From NCBI GenBank assembly GCA_004352715.1, contig SCFE01000092.1:215900-279899 (forward strand): a stretch of 64,000 nucleotides of DNA, read 5' to 3'. Within the stretch, counting starts at the first letter, position 1, and each line of letters begins with the position of its first letter. The stretch is from Hofstenia miamia. Taxonomy: Eukaryota; Xenacoelomorpha; Acoela. The notes under the pieces are model-generated. The model made no database searches. It was given only the letters and a program-made list of their open reading frames with translations, and was not told the DNA's origin. Below, in pieces: positions 22,000-32,426 of the stretch. The position numbers and the translations under genes were made by a program.

Positions 22000-23470
22000 C
22001 TACCCATTTCAAAGAAGATAATAATACAATCATTCACTATGAATGATTAACATTGCATATAAATATATTTGAGTTAGTGTCAAATAACTTAGAATAAACA
22101 AATACTGATTAAGTAAAGCTTAGAAAATTGTTAAAAGCAAACTATCTTATTTTTGAGCAGAAAAAGTATTAAGATTAAACTAGCTCTATTATTTATTAGA
22201 AATTAAGACCTTTTCATCAACTGACTTTACAGTACTTTTTCCCTACTTGTTTTTTTTCAAGTCCATTGTGTCAGAAATCATATTTAATCTTTTCTAATTC
22301 CAAGTACACTTAACTTGTTTGTAATTTGGTTTTGGCCATTTTCAAGTTTTCTGTCAGGATAGTACTAAGTTTAAATTGTCCTCAACTATCCATCAAAAAG
22401 ATTAAGAGATTAATTACTGTCAAAATAAATATTTGAAATATATGTGATTTTACAAATAAGTGTTTTTATCATTTTCAGGATTATGTCATGCAAATCAACT
22501 ACTTTTATTTAGTGACTATATTTTGTGGTGCAAATTAGTTTCATTATAACTTATTGGAAACATCTTTGTTTTTGTTTTATATGTAGTGATAGTAAAGTTT
22601 TACCCAGTTTTCAATCACTTTGTTTTTGACTTTAGGATAATTATTGTTGATTAAAACTTAATAAAAGAAGATTTTTCTATGGTCTCTTTACCATATTACT
22701 ATTATACTTTAAACTTATAAAAGAAATAAAAAGACCATTTACTTGTTTAGTTACCAGTTAATTATTTCATTAGGGCAAAAATTCAATAAAGCTCTTAAAA
22801 TAAAAGTGTAAGTTTAATCTTTTTTTGGGTACAAGAAACTCCAATATAACTTAAGTTTCACATTTGTCATATGTAAAAATAAATTGGAAAATAAAAGAGA
22901 ATAATTTATGCTTTAATTAATTTATTTTCTATTTGCAACTGGGCATTCAATATGAAGGATTACTTATAGTTTATATAAAGAATTCTTAAATGTCATTAAA
23001 TGCTATGTCAGAGGATTGTGCAAGTATAATTTGGCCTACACTAATACTTTAGCCTTAACTTCAACATCCCATATTGATATTGGGAATTACAGCTGTTAAT
23101 ATTAATCCCAAATGTCAGTTGTGCTTAAGCTTGCATCAATCTAATGAATACAATCACTAAGAAATAAAAATATGATTGATTAATAATGGAATAGATTCTA
23201 ACTGAAAATTTATTCACAAACACAATCAAGTTGATTAAATTCATATAAAAATCAGAGAATATGTTATCTAAGTAAGAACATAAAATACAAGTGTTGTGAT
23301 GCACAAAGCACTATTAAATACCTTCAGAAGTTTTTGAGTAGCTAAAAGTAAGCTATTCTATTAAGCTGAAAAGTCAATGGAGTAAATTTATAAATTTAAT
23401 ATATTTTAAAATGTGCAATAATCTGACTAATCACTAATTCTTCTTTAAACTCTTTTTTCTGTCAATTTCT
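22000..23470. other. CpG-poor AT-rich sequence, nothing identified
   Basis: No coding frame or repeat was recognised. The 3' LTR of the minus-strand gypsy element should lie here if one exists, but I could not match it to sequence at 29.85-30.4 kb by eye. Confidence 0.4.
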
Positions 23471-23476
23471 GTCTTT

Positions 23477-23782
23477 TCATGATGTAGGCACTTTTTCATA
23501 ATTCTGATTTGTTTCCTTTAAAATTTCAAAGACTGTCTCTGGTGGGGTGCAAGTGAGGATCTTCATCTTAATCTGTTTTTCTATTTCTATATAGTCCTCT
23601 GATGTTGTTGGTGCTTTTGCTAGTGCAATCATGGCCAGATAGTTCATTTTGCTGTCTTTTAGTGTGTCTAAAACAATCTGCATTAGTCCTCTTCTGCTGA
23701 TTTTTATTTGAATGTCCTCTATCTCTAATTTCAATGTGATGCATTCCACATCCATGGATAATTGATTGTAGGGTTTGAGCAT
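23477..23782 (-). pseudogene. Unidentified frame downstream of integrase (part 4)
   Basis: A 101-residue open frame, charged, with helical segments and no membrane span or zinc motif (for example MLKPYNQLSMDVECITLKLE and EDYIEIEKQIKMKIL). It lies at the distal end of the extra region after the gypsy integrase. I do not recognise a family. Composition and codon bias resemble the preceding frames, so it probably belongs to the same element. Confidence 0.4.
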
Positions 23783-23860
23783 TTCCTCTAGTTACATTTT
23801 TGTGAATGCCTCTGTAAACATGAGTTTCATTGATTCAACTGTTTGTTCCTATTTCACATA

Positions 23861-24418
23861 CTAGTAGTGTCTGGAGCAAATCTTCTCCAATTCTTTTGTT
23901 ATTATTATTTTGACCAGGAATCTCTTGTCATCCATATCAATCCATTCCATTGTGTGGTCTGGTGTGGAGGTTCCCCATTTTTCTATGTTGATTTTGTTGA
24001 TTTGTTGTTGAGTCTTTGGGGATAGGATTAGTTGCATTGACGTCAATAGCTCCTCCTCCTCAAGAATTTCCTTCTGTGTTTTTGTTATCATCTCACACAC
24101 TTCAACAGGTTCCATTATGCCTCCTCTCTGTATCATTTCAGTGCTTTTGATAATTTTCACAAGTGTGCAGCATGGGCTCTCCTTTTCATATCTTCTCATT
24201 TCTTGTTCAAGTAACTGTTGTATATATTTGTTCTTCATCATTTCTGCTATTTCCTTGGTATTTACACTTCTTCTTTTGATAATCTTTTTGGTTGTTAACC
24301 AAGGTTCTGTTTGAACTTGCCTCAGCCATGTTTCTGATGTAGCACCCCACATGTATTTCTTCATGGGTTTGTTGAATATTGTTATTTCTTCTGGTGCTAT
24401 TTCTGTTATGCCTACCAT
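23861..24418 (-). pseudogene. Unidentified 185-aa frame downstream of integrase (part 3)
   Basis: The longest of the extra frames: strongly charged, predicted helical, with WGATSETWLRQVQTEPWLTT near residues 29-48 and a KNKYIQQLLEQEMRRYEKES helix. It has no transmembrane segment, signal peptide or retroviral-envelope feature, so an env identity is not supported. A second minus frame (24449-24207) overlaps its start, suggesting a frameshift in an originally longer protein. Confidence 0.45.
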
Positions 24419-24843
24419 ATCTACTGTTGATTGTTGATGTCATTCCCATCAGGCTCTTGTTAACTATTATTCTGATAATGAATTTCTCAATTTCTTACAT
24501 TGGCTTTTTCAGTTTATCAAGGGATGAAAGTTTCTCAATGTGTCCTTTGAGTAGCCAATTTTTTGTTTGAGTGTTTATTGGGGACATCACTATCTCGTAT
24601 TAGTCTATGTTGCCTTGCACTTGAAATTGGTAATCATAGTTATTGCTCCTGTGTTGTGAATATTGCCAGCAGCCATGCAGATGTTCTGAATCTAATCTCT
24701 GGGCATTCTTTTCTTTAAATATCATATTTTTAAAATCTTTAGTTGAATTCAGCTTGTACACTCAATTTATCTCTGTTACCACTACCTCTATTGTTTTATG
24801 GTATCTATTTCAGGCCATTCTTCATTAGTTTTCTTCTGCAGTT

Positions 24844-25113
24844 TCATTTCTTTCCATATTTCTTGCATTTTTTGATGTGCTCCTGTCTATATGTGAGGCT
24901 GCACTTGATGAATAGCATATTGGCTTTTTCTATGCCCTCTGCATTTGTTGTCAGTTCTATCATTTTTATCTGTTTAAATAGCTCTATTGCTATGCAAGGG
25001 TCCACCATTAATCTGCAGTAAGCTACCCAATAATCTATTTGTAAGTTGAGGTGTATTAGCTCTACTATCTTTGTTTCTGTCATTGACTTTTCCCATAAGA
25101 ACATGTTTTCCAA
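24844..25113 (-). pseudogene. Unidentified frame downstream of integrase (part 2)
   Basis: 89 residues with WVAYCRLMVDPCIAIELFKQ and IEKANMLFIKC: helical, amphipathic, two or three cysteines, no known motif. It sits between the frames at 25318-25800 and 23861-24418 with similar base composition. Confidence 0.4.
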
Positions 25114-25317
25114 TCACATTTGTAAGTTGCCCAGAAATGGTGGCAGTTCTTTGATAGTTGTTCTTCCAAATATCACTATTCTTATACCTTGTACTCTTGC
25201 CATCCTCAGTGTTTGGTACAGTTGTTTTTCTAATTTTTTATTGTATTCTTGTTCCTTGAGAATGTGAATGATAATTAAGTTATCCTTATTGATGTTAATT
25301 TCTGGTCTTCTTACTAT

Positions 25318-25800
25318 CTATTCTATGTATGCCACAATTACTTGGGCTGTTTTGAGTGAGAAATTTTTGTCAAATGTGACATGCACCATGCTATGCATAT
25401 ATGGCCTTTCTACTGTCTCATTCAGTTCTCTCTGGTAACCTATTATTGTGTTGACCATCAGTCTCTTTTGTGCATCTAGCATGATGGGTAGATTGCTGCC
25501 CTCCATTTTTGCTACTCCTCTTATGTGGGCTTTTGTTTCCAGTGACAGCTTTTCATATGTGTTATTTCTCATTTTTAGTGTTCCCATAATATAGGGGTGC
25601 AGTGTTTCTCCATCTATTTTCAACATCCTTTTCTCTCTTTCTTTTAAGCATACAGTTCTATCTGATGTAATCTCAGAGGGGGCATGTAGCTGGGTAATCC
25701 TTAGTGGTTTGCTGGTGCTTGGCTCACTGTTCAGTGAGTCCATGCTGATGGTTTCTACTGAGTTGCCCTGGAGTTGGCTCACAGTTAACTTTTTCAGCAA
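25318..25800 (-). pseudogene. Unidentified 160-aa frame just after integrase (part 1)
   Basis: The frame starts close to the end of the integrase C-terminal segment and is continuous with it apart from a stop. It has a serine/threonine-rich leader, then ETLHPYIMGTLKMRNNTYEK and GSNLPIMLDAQKRLMVNTII. No catalytic motif or membrane helix is visible. It may be the beginning of a third ORF or a long extension of pol. Confidence 0.45.
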
Positions 25801-25859
25801 TTGACCAGTGTGGGATCCATAGATACATCAGCCAGTCTAGACTGTTCAATGTCTGCCAT

Positions 25860-27226
25860 TGCTCATTTTAGGTTCTGAAAATGCAGTAGTCTGCCATTAT
25901 TTAGCATGTACTTGTTATTTGGCAGTATTTGAGTTATTTTGTATGGATCTGATCAAATTGCTTTTAACTTTTGGACCTGGTTCATGTCTATTAATTTCAT
26001 TGGTGTGAATGCATAGACTGTGTCGCCTATTTTGTGTGCATGACCATAGATTTTTTATTGTAGTTTTGCTGTTGTCTCATGGCAGATTTCTTTGTGTTTT
26101 GGCACATTGTCTTGTGTATCACTGTTATTTGATTTCTTAATTGGTTCACATTCTGATTTTCCATTTTTTGTGGTAGGAGAAATATTGCATTGATAATGGT
26201 GTTGCTCCCTCTCTTCTGAACATGGCCTTGAATGGTGTTATTCCTGTTGTTGAGGGCACAGATGTATTATAAAAGTATTTGATCATTTCAATCAATTTGC
26301 ACCACTTATGACCTCCTATTCTTGATGTTGTAACTCTTATCAGTTTAATCAGCATCCTTTCTACTGTGCCATTCACCTGCAGGTGATAAGATGTTGTCCT
26401 TTTGCTCACTATTTCCAGTAGACATGACATTTCATGGAATAGATTACTTTCAAATTGTGGCCCTTTGTCTCCATGGGTTCAAACTTTAAGATCCACTCTT
26501 TCATTCCACAGTTGTTTCCACCATTGTGTTTTTCATCAGGATCATTCTTACATACTTGGTAAAATTATCTACCCTTACTAGTAAGTGTTGATATCCCTCT
26601 TTGTCCTTTGACAGCATTTCTAGATCTATGTGCACAATTTCATTAGGTTGTGTTGCTATGATCTTTTCTAGTAGTGCTCTCTGCATCAGAAAATGCTGTT
26701 TGTTGTTAAAGAGGCATGTTGTACACTTGTTGATTATTTCCTCTGTGACTTTTCTCACAACCGTTGTGATAAATCTTGCATTGAAGGTACTCTCAGTTTG
26801 TGTGATCCCTAGATGACCTTTTTCATGCACTTTTCTTATTAAGTCTTGTTTGCAATATTCCAGTATCATGATCCTGTTGTTGTGTGCTTCCACATATAGG
26901 AGTCCATTCTTATTCCTTTTCCATTTGTACCTTTCATAATAGCTTGCTGTTAGTCTCAACAGTTTTACTCTTGGTTCCTGTAGCTTTCTTATGATCTCAT
27001 TCAATATCACATCATCTTTTTGTTTTTCTATGATCTCATATTCTGATATCTCTTCCTTGATCAAAATTGGCAACACTGCTTGTCCCTTCTTATCAATGTT
27101 TATTTTCAGCAATTCTTCATACTCCATGTGTGGTAGGAATTGAAACTTCTTTTTCTCTCTGTCTTCTTTGGTTGCATTGCTTTGGTACTCCAGGAGTTTT
27201 GTCCAAAAATCAGCATTGGTATGCAA
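25860..27226 (-). pseudogene. Gypsy integrase
   Basis: The minus-strand frame at 27226-26501 contains HEKGHLGI and KCTTC (HHCC zinc-binding domain), then VHIDLEML (first catalytic D) and VDNFTKYV. After a short break, HGDKGPQFESNLF gives the second D, and in 26430-26146 SYHLQVNGTVERML gives the catalytic E. The C-terminal part around 25900-25990 reads SDPYKITQILPNNKYML, like the GPY/F module. All three catalytic positions are kept, but stops interrupt the frame near 26450 and 25960, so this copy is probably inactive. Confidence 0.85.
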
Positions 27227-27283
27227 TGTCCCTCATTGGTGTTTGATGGTAAAAGTGAATTCATTAAGGTATTTGATCCACCT

Positions 27284-27742
27284 TCATACTATTCCTGACT
27301 TATCTCCCAACACTTTTTTGAGCCATGCTAAGCTTCTATTGTCTGTGTGGACCCTGAATTCTAATCTGATTAGGAAATGCCTACATTTCTTGATGCTCTC
27401 AATCAACATAAGCATCTCTAGCTTTGTTGATCCATAGTTCTCCTCACGTTGCTTCAGTTTATGGCAGAAAAACTTTATCAGCACTTCCTTATTGTTCTTC
27501 AATTGTCCAAGTGTCACTCCAATTGCTACCTTACTAGCATTGCAATCCAGGATGAAGGTTTCACTGTAGTCAGGCATATTCAGTGATGGCAGCTTGGCTA
27601 ACTCCTCCTTTATATTGTCTAGTTCTTCCTGCTCCTGCCAAGTCCATATAAAGGGCACTGATTTTCTCATTAGCTGTGTCATCTTGGCAGTTTTTCCTGT
27701 GATGTTGGGTATAAATGTTCCATAGTAGTTAAAAAACCCCAT
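27284..27742 (-). pseudogene. Gypsy RNase H domain
   Basis: A 152-residue open frame begins GFFNYYGTFIPNITGKTAKM, the RT-RNase H connection ('F-L-G-x2-x-Y-Y-R-x-F-I-P-x-F'). It continues with FILDCNASKVAIGVTLGQ (first RNase H block, with the usual aspartate/alanine/serine), then the YGSTKLEML block (normally 'Y-s-t-x-E-x-E') and VHTDNRSLAWL (normally T-D-H-x-A-L-x-W-L). The catalytic pattern is present with conservative changes. Confidence 0.85.
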
Positions 27743-27843
27743 TATCCTCTATATGTCTTTTTTGTTGTTTGGCTTTGGTATTCTCCAGATCATGTCTCTT
27801 GCATTATCTTTCATGCATATCAGCTTCTTCTTGATCACTCATC

Positions 27844-28530
27844 CTAGGAATATGATCTTTTCTTTAATATATCACATTTGTTGCCATTAATTTGTAAGCC
27901 TGCTTTCTCCAGGATCAATAGTGTTCTTTCCAATTTCTCTAAATGCTTTTCTATAGAGTCACTTGTTACAATGATGTCATTGATGTATGTGCTCATGCCT
28001 TCCTCCATTTTGTGTCTCTTGTTCTTCAATACTTTTGTTATATATCTTTGGAAAGTTGCTGGTGCATTACATAAACGAAAAGCCATGTATATCCATTTGT
28101 ACAAGCCATATGGAGTAATAAATGCTGTCTTTTCAATGTCTTCTTCTTCCATTTTGACTTGCCAATACACTTTGTATAGATCTATCAACATAACATATTT
28201 GTGATTGCTTGCTTTCTATAGCATATCCTCTATTCTAGGAAGTGGGTATGAGTCCTTTTTTGTTACTTCATTCAGTTTTTGGAAGTCTATACATAGTCTG
28301 TACTTTTCTCCTTTCTTTACAAACACCATCAACACCATGTATCAACTTTTGCTGGGTTGGATTATTTTATTGTCAATTAGTTTGTTAAGTATTCTGTTGT
28401 ATTCATCCTTCATCTGCTCTGGCACTTGTCTCACTGGCAGTTTCACCTATCACCTGGCCCATGCTTATTTCTCTGCAATTGAATATTTGTTTATGTCTCT
28501 CCAGCACTTCTCTGAGTTGTTGTAGTTGTA
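27844..28530 (-). pseudogene. Gypsy reverse transcriptase
   Basis: On the minus strand the N-terminal part shows GEKYRLCIDFQKLNEVTKKD and SYPLPRIEDML, then VMLIDLYKVYWQV (motif A), FRLCNAPATFQRYI (motif B, normally F-G-L-x-N-A-P-x-T-F-Q) and TYINDIIVTS. In the last, the usual YxDD reads YIND, so the first catalytic aspartate is replaced by asparagine. AGLQINGNKCDIL follows. Order and spacing identify Ty3/gypsy RT. The altered active site and internal stops argue that this copy is inactive. Confidence 0.85.
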
Positions 28531-28712
28531 TTTCATTTAAATATTGGTATTCCTCCTCCAACAGGTCCAGTGTTTTATATTGATTTTCTTCATTTGCTTT
28601 TGTCCCTCTGCCTTCAAATCAGCTGTGGGGAGTACTTGCTAGATTGATGGTGTTTGTCCACTCACCCTCAAATCAACAGTGTGGAGTACCTTCTGTTTTT
28701 GTTTGTAAGTCC

Positions 28713-28988
28713 TCAAATCAAACATAAAAAACTACTCTGCTCATCAATGTCTTCCATTGTCTTCCAGATGGATTTGATACTGGATTTAACATACTTTCCA
28801 AGTATCCTCACATTTGTTTTCTTCATGTTAATGTTGCAATTTGTGGCATTTAGTATCAGTATTCTTCCTTTTCCCTTTTTTATAACACACACACTTGAAG
28901 GCATCAAAACTCTTTTCATATTAATTCCTTTGTTGTCATAGATCATTATATCCACTGTAATCTCTTCTTCTGTTTTGATTTCATGCAT
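28713..28988 (-). pseudogene. Gypsy protease-RT linker region
   Basis: The frame contains RVLMPSSVCVIKKGKGRILI followed by LNATNCNINMKKTNVRILGK. This matches the beta-rich segment found between protease and RT in many gypsy elements ('V-x2-R-S-x3-I-P-x-G-x-G-x-V-x-x-N-x5-I-x-x-G-x-x-x-G'). A protease D-T/S-G triad was not found with confidence. Confidence 0.5.
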
Positions 28989-29011
28989 CCTCCATTGGTA
29001 TGGCTGCAGCT

Positions 29012-29640
29012 TTATGTCCTCTGATTTTCCTCTTCATCTCCCTGTATTGCTCTCAGCTCATGTCTCAGACCTTCTAATTCTTGCATGTGATTTTCATGAT
29101 CCTTGTCTCTGTCCAATTCTGTTGATCTGAGTTTATCTTTGAGCTGTTCTAGTTCTTGTGCTTGTATGTCATTGTCTAGGATTAGTTGCCTGTTCTCATC
29201 TTCTAATTGTTGGCATATCTTTCTTTTCCCATTTTGCATTCTGTTCCTGGAGGCATTTGTTCAATTGTGCTAGCTGGGTTGTTAGTGATTTGATGTCCCT
29301 TTGAAAATTTTTGCTTTGGTTTTCTAGGTGATTGTCCATTTCTATTTTTAATTCACTCATTGTGTTTTCATTCTCCTGCTCTAGTTTCACCATTCTTTCC
29401 ACCAGCAATTGTATCTCAGATCTCAGTATTGTTTCTGTCTCATTTTTTTGTCTTAAGATATTTAAGACTTTGCTGGATCCTGTTTCTGGGGACATATGTA
29501 GGGTTTCCAGTTCTGTAGGGGATACATTGGTTTCTGAATGTGTTCTCCTTGGGGTGGGGGTTGTTTTGCTTGTGCCTTTCTTGGCACTACCTCTCTTTCA
29601 TCTTTTATTTGTCATTCTGATTTATGATTAGTAGTGGCTT
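29012..29640 (-). pseudogene. Coiled-coil gag-like ORF of the gypsy element
   Basis: Two overlapping minus frames (29495-29196 and 29239-29012) give a heptad-rich, highly charged coiled coil (for example ETILRSEIQLLVERMVKLEQ and AQELEQLKDKLRSTELDRDK). No capsid-like fold signature or zinc knuckle is visible. By position it should be gag or its N-terminal part. A frameshift near 29196-29239 probably separates two halves of one protein. Confidence 0.5.
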
Positions 29641-29860
29641 GTGGTTCACTATGATTCTTTGTTTCTGAACCTGCTTTAAATTAGGTGTAATGGTAGTAGC
29701 TGACTATGTGCTGTATTGGTGGATTTTCTTTGCATGTCTTCTGCTATCACATGTTGTGGTTGTGTTTCTTACTTTTTTGACTCTAAGTCCCAAGTCAGGA
29801 TGTTCACGGGTTGATTCTTCTTCTTGTTCTTAATCTGTCATGGTTGCCAGGCATCAACAC

Positions 29861-32300
29861 AGAGTTAATAATTCTTTTAATTATTATTTCTTGTTGGGTG
29901 TTATTAAATTATATTAACTTGCACATATGCAATAGTATTTAGGTATGACATTGTTGCAGTTTCCTTTTGTGATTTTGCTGTGGCCTCCAGCCACACTCAT
30001 GTATCTCCATTGTTGATCAAGTAGTTCCAAGTCTCAGCTCAATGGAGTAACTTATGTGTTCCCTATCCTGACTCAGTGCAACCCTCAAGGCTGGATATAA
30101 CTGACCCAAACTCAATTTGTAATGTGTAACTTTGTACTACTTCACAACCTGCTAATGTCACTAGCTGCTTAATAAATATTACTTCAGCCATTACCAAAAA
30201 ATTTTTGCCCTTAATTAATATAGATGCATAAAGTAAATAGTTACTTACAGCTTCCTACCTTACATTTAGATAACAATACATGCTTGGTCTATTTATCAGT
30301 CTATTTATAGGTCACCTAATTAGTCAAAGTAATGTAATAATGTAATAGATATAACCTACAGTAGGCTAACTAGCCTTATCTCTGAAGTCAATTATTGAAT
30401 ACATGCAAATGAATGAATTGATAGTTAGCTAACCAGAGAAAAACTCCTATTCATACCCCTAACTTAAATGCAGGTTCATGGCTTGGATCAAGGACCCTCA
30501 AATTGCTCCCAATGTGTACCCAAGCCCCTACTAATGTATCTACTGTTTAGCTTGACATGATTGAATAATATGCAAACAGAAAGAAATCTAAAGATAAGAT
30601 TTTTGAAGAATTTACTGCAACAGTTTCCAAATTGATTTCCACTCTATTTATAGTTAAATTCAAAAAGTACCTGTCATTCAAAATTTGAATTTTATTGTCT
30701 GCCAAAATTGCTAAAAATAATAGAAGTGTTATAGCCCCTTCATTCTGCCAAATTATTTGTCAAGTACTAATTTGTTTTACTGTATCTTTGTTGCATTTTA
30801 CAAACATAATGATGATAAATAAATTTAAATTGTTTTTAATCACTAAATAATAATTTGATCTTGATTCTGACTAATCATCCAACCTTCTCTTCTTTTGGAG
30901 CATTATGCTTTGGATTATGCTACAATAATCAATTGGTGGACATGCTTTTGAAAATGATATTTTAAATGTATGATAAATTTTAGCTTTATACCTGACAAAA
31001 TTCACTATTTTGTATTAAAAAGTTTTTCCAAAATAGTAAATTTGTTTTTCAAACCAATGGTGAGAATAAATAACCTTTGCTGGATCTTCTTATGGAGATA
31101 GACTAAATAAGCTATAGCCAGTTCCACAGACACAACAAATGGTAACCCTATAGTAAAGTTGTGCTTTAATAAAACTGTGTTTTGGATATGATTAATATAA
31201 GTTATATATATTTTAAAGCCATTATAAATAAAGAAATATATGTGTGGTTTTAGGTTAAAAGTTTTAGTATATACAATTTTGATTGATATATTTGAAATTC
31301 ATGTGTTTATAAAATTCATTTACATCATTCACAATCACAACTACAAATGAATGTATTAAAATATTAATTTTGATTTTAATTAAAATGAAATATAATATTC
31401 TTTGTAATTATTCTTATCAAAAATATGCATTAAATAATAATAAATCTGATTTATTCATATTACAATGTACATATTGTTTCCCTGCTATACAATCCTATTA
31501 ATTTGATTGTGTTGATTTACTTAATAATTCATATTTTTGGATTTGATGATACTGAATTTTTCTTTCAATTAAATTTTATTTTTAAGAAAAAGGTCAAAAT
31601 TATTTTTTCCAATATTTTAATAAATGATCCACATTGAAATATCTCCTGACAATTTTTTATTTTATCAGCTCAAAGACCCCTATTCATAATGCATTGTACT
31701 TATATCAATGTTTTCATCAAATAACATATGTTATGAATTTTTTCTTAAATATTTCAATTTTCCTTGTATTTAATTATGCATCCTTTCAACAAGTTTAGCA
31801 ATTCTCTACAGTGACATGTTTTGAAGACATACAAAGTATTTGTTGATTAAAAACGTCTAGTATTTCATTCATTATATTCAAGACTTGATAAGAAATTCCA
31901 AAGTAAAGTTATTAATAGTCTAATAAATTGAGATCCAGATAAAAAGGTAGTTAAATTTCAACAATTGCAAATAAATCTTTCATTAAAGCTCTATATTATA
32001 TTAATGTTTAAATATAATTTGATCAAGGTCAGAATATTCTTAAATAATTTGAAGCTTTTGCTCAAAATGTAAATTCTCAAACATAGACAGGGTAAATTTA
32101 GTTTGATTATTTATGAGGTGTTAATAGAATTAAAATAAAGTATGTAACTCATTGCTATATTTTGTATATTTAATATATAAATTTTAGTAAGGAATACCTA
32201 TAAAAGTACTCTCGAACATAATAAAATAAATTCAAATACATCGTCCCTTTCTGACATGTACAGATGAGATTTGAATTTCCCGCTTTAAATTATTTCACCT
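29861..32300. other. AT-rich sequence upstream of SNX29
   Basis: No coding frame was recognised. CpG remains nearly absent up to about 31,840 and then returns before the SNX29 start at 32325. A 5' LTR for the minus-strand gypsy element would be expected at 29.86-30.4 kb but could not be confirmed. No CpG-island-like promoter is visible. Confidence 0.4.
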
Positions 32301-32324
32301 AGTTACTTAAACAATGTTTTCGTA

Positions 32325-32426
32325 ATGTCCGCTATATTGCGGTTGGGTAATTCCAGTGAGCAAATTTTAGATATAGCATCTGAAAAAGAAACATTGTTAA
32401 ATAGTCTTATAGAATCTGTAAAACAG
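32325..32426 (+). CDS. SNX29: SNX29 exon 1 (start codon)
   Basis: 34 codons from ATG to aaacag|gtataa, ending in phase 0. The residues LLNSLIESVKQ lead straight into CHNIFGGK of exon 2, which matches the start of vertebrate SNX29 (…LLDAVKQ, then C-x-I-x-F-G-G). The ATG is the only one in this frame after upstream stops. The 6.1-kb intron 1 holds a MITE, a LINE tail and a piggyBac relic. Confidence 0.85.

Larger units (their letters stand above)
23477..29860 (-). mobile_element. Ty3/gypsy-type LTR retrotransposon, largely open frames
   Basis: On the minus strand the order is: coiled-coil gag-like ORF (29640-29012), protease-RT linker (28988-28713), RT (about 28480-27844), RNase H (27742-27284), integrase with all three catalytic residues (27226-25860), then about 2.3 kb of further coding-like sequence of unknown nature (25800-23477). 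The coding strand is markedly A-rich. A leader-like cctggcaaccatgacag (minus strand, near 29837-29855) resembles the sequence just inside the 5' LTR of some gypsy elements. LTRs were not recognised. Breaks include several single stops, often TGA. Confidence 0.8.

Noticed and set aside
27878-28525. Plus-strand hydrophobic open frames across the gypsy RT (also 24.1-25.3 kb)
   Set aside because: They are antisense shadows of the A-rich minus-strand element; the T-rich strand reads as leucine/phenylalanine-rich pseudo-membrane proteins.
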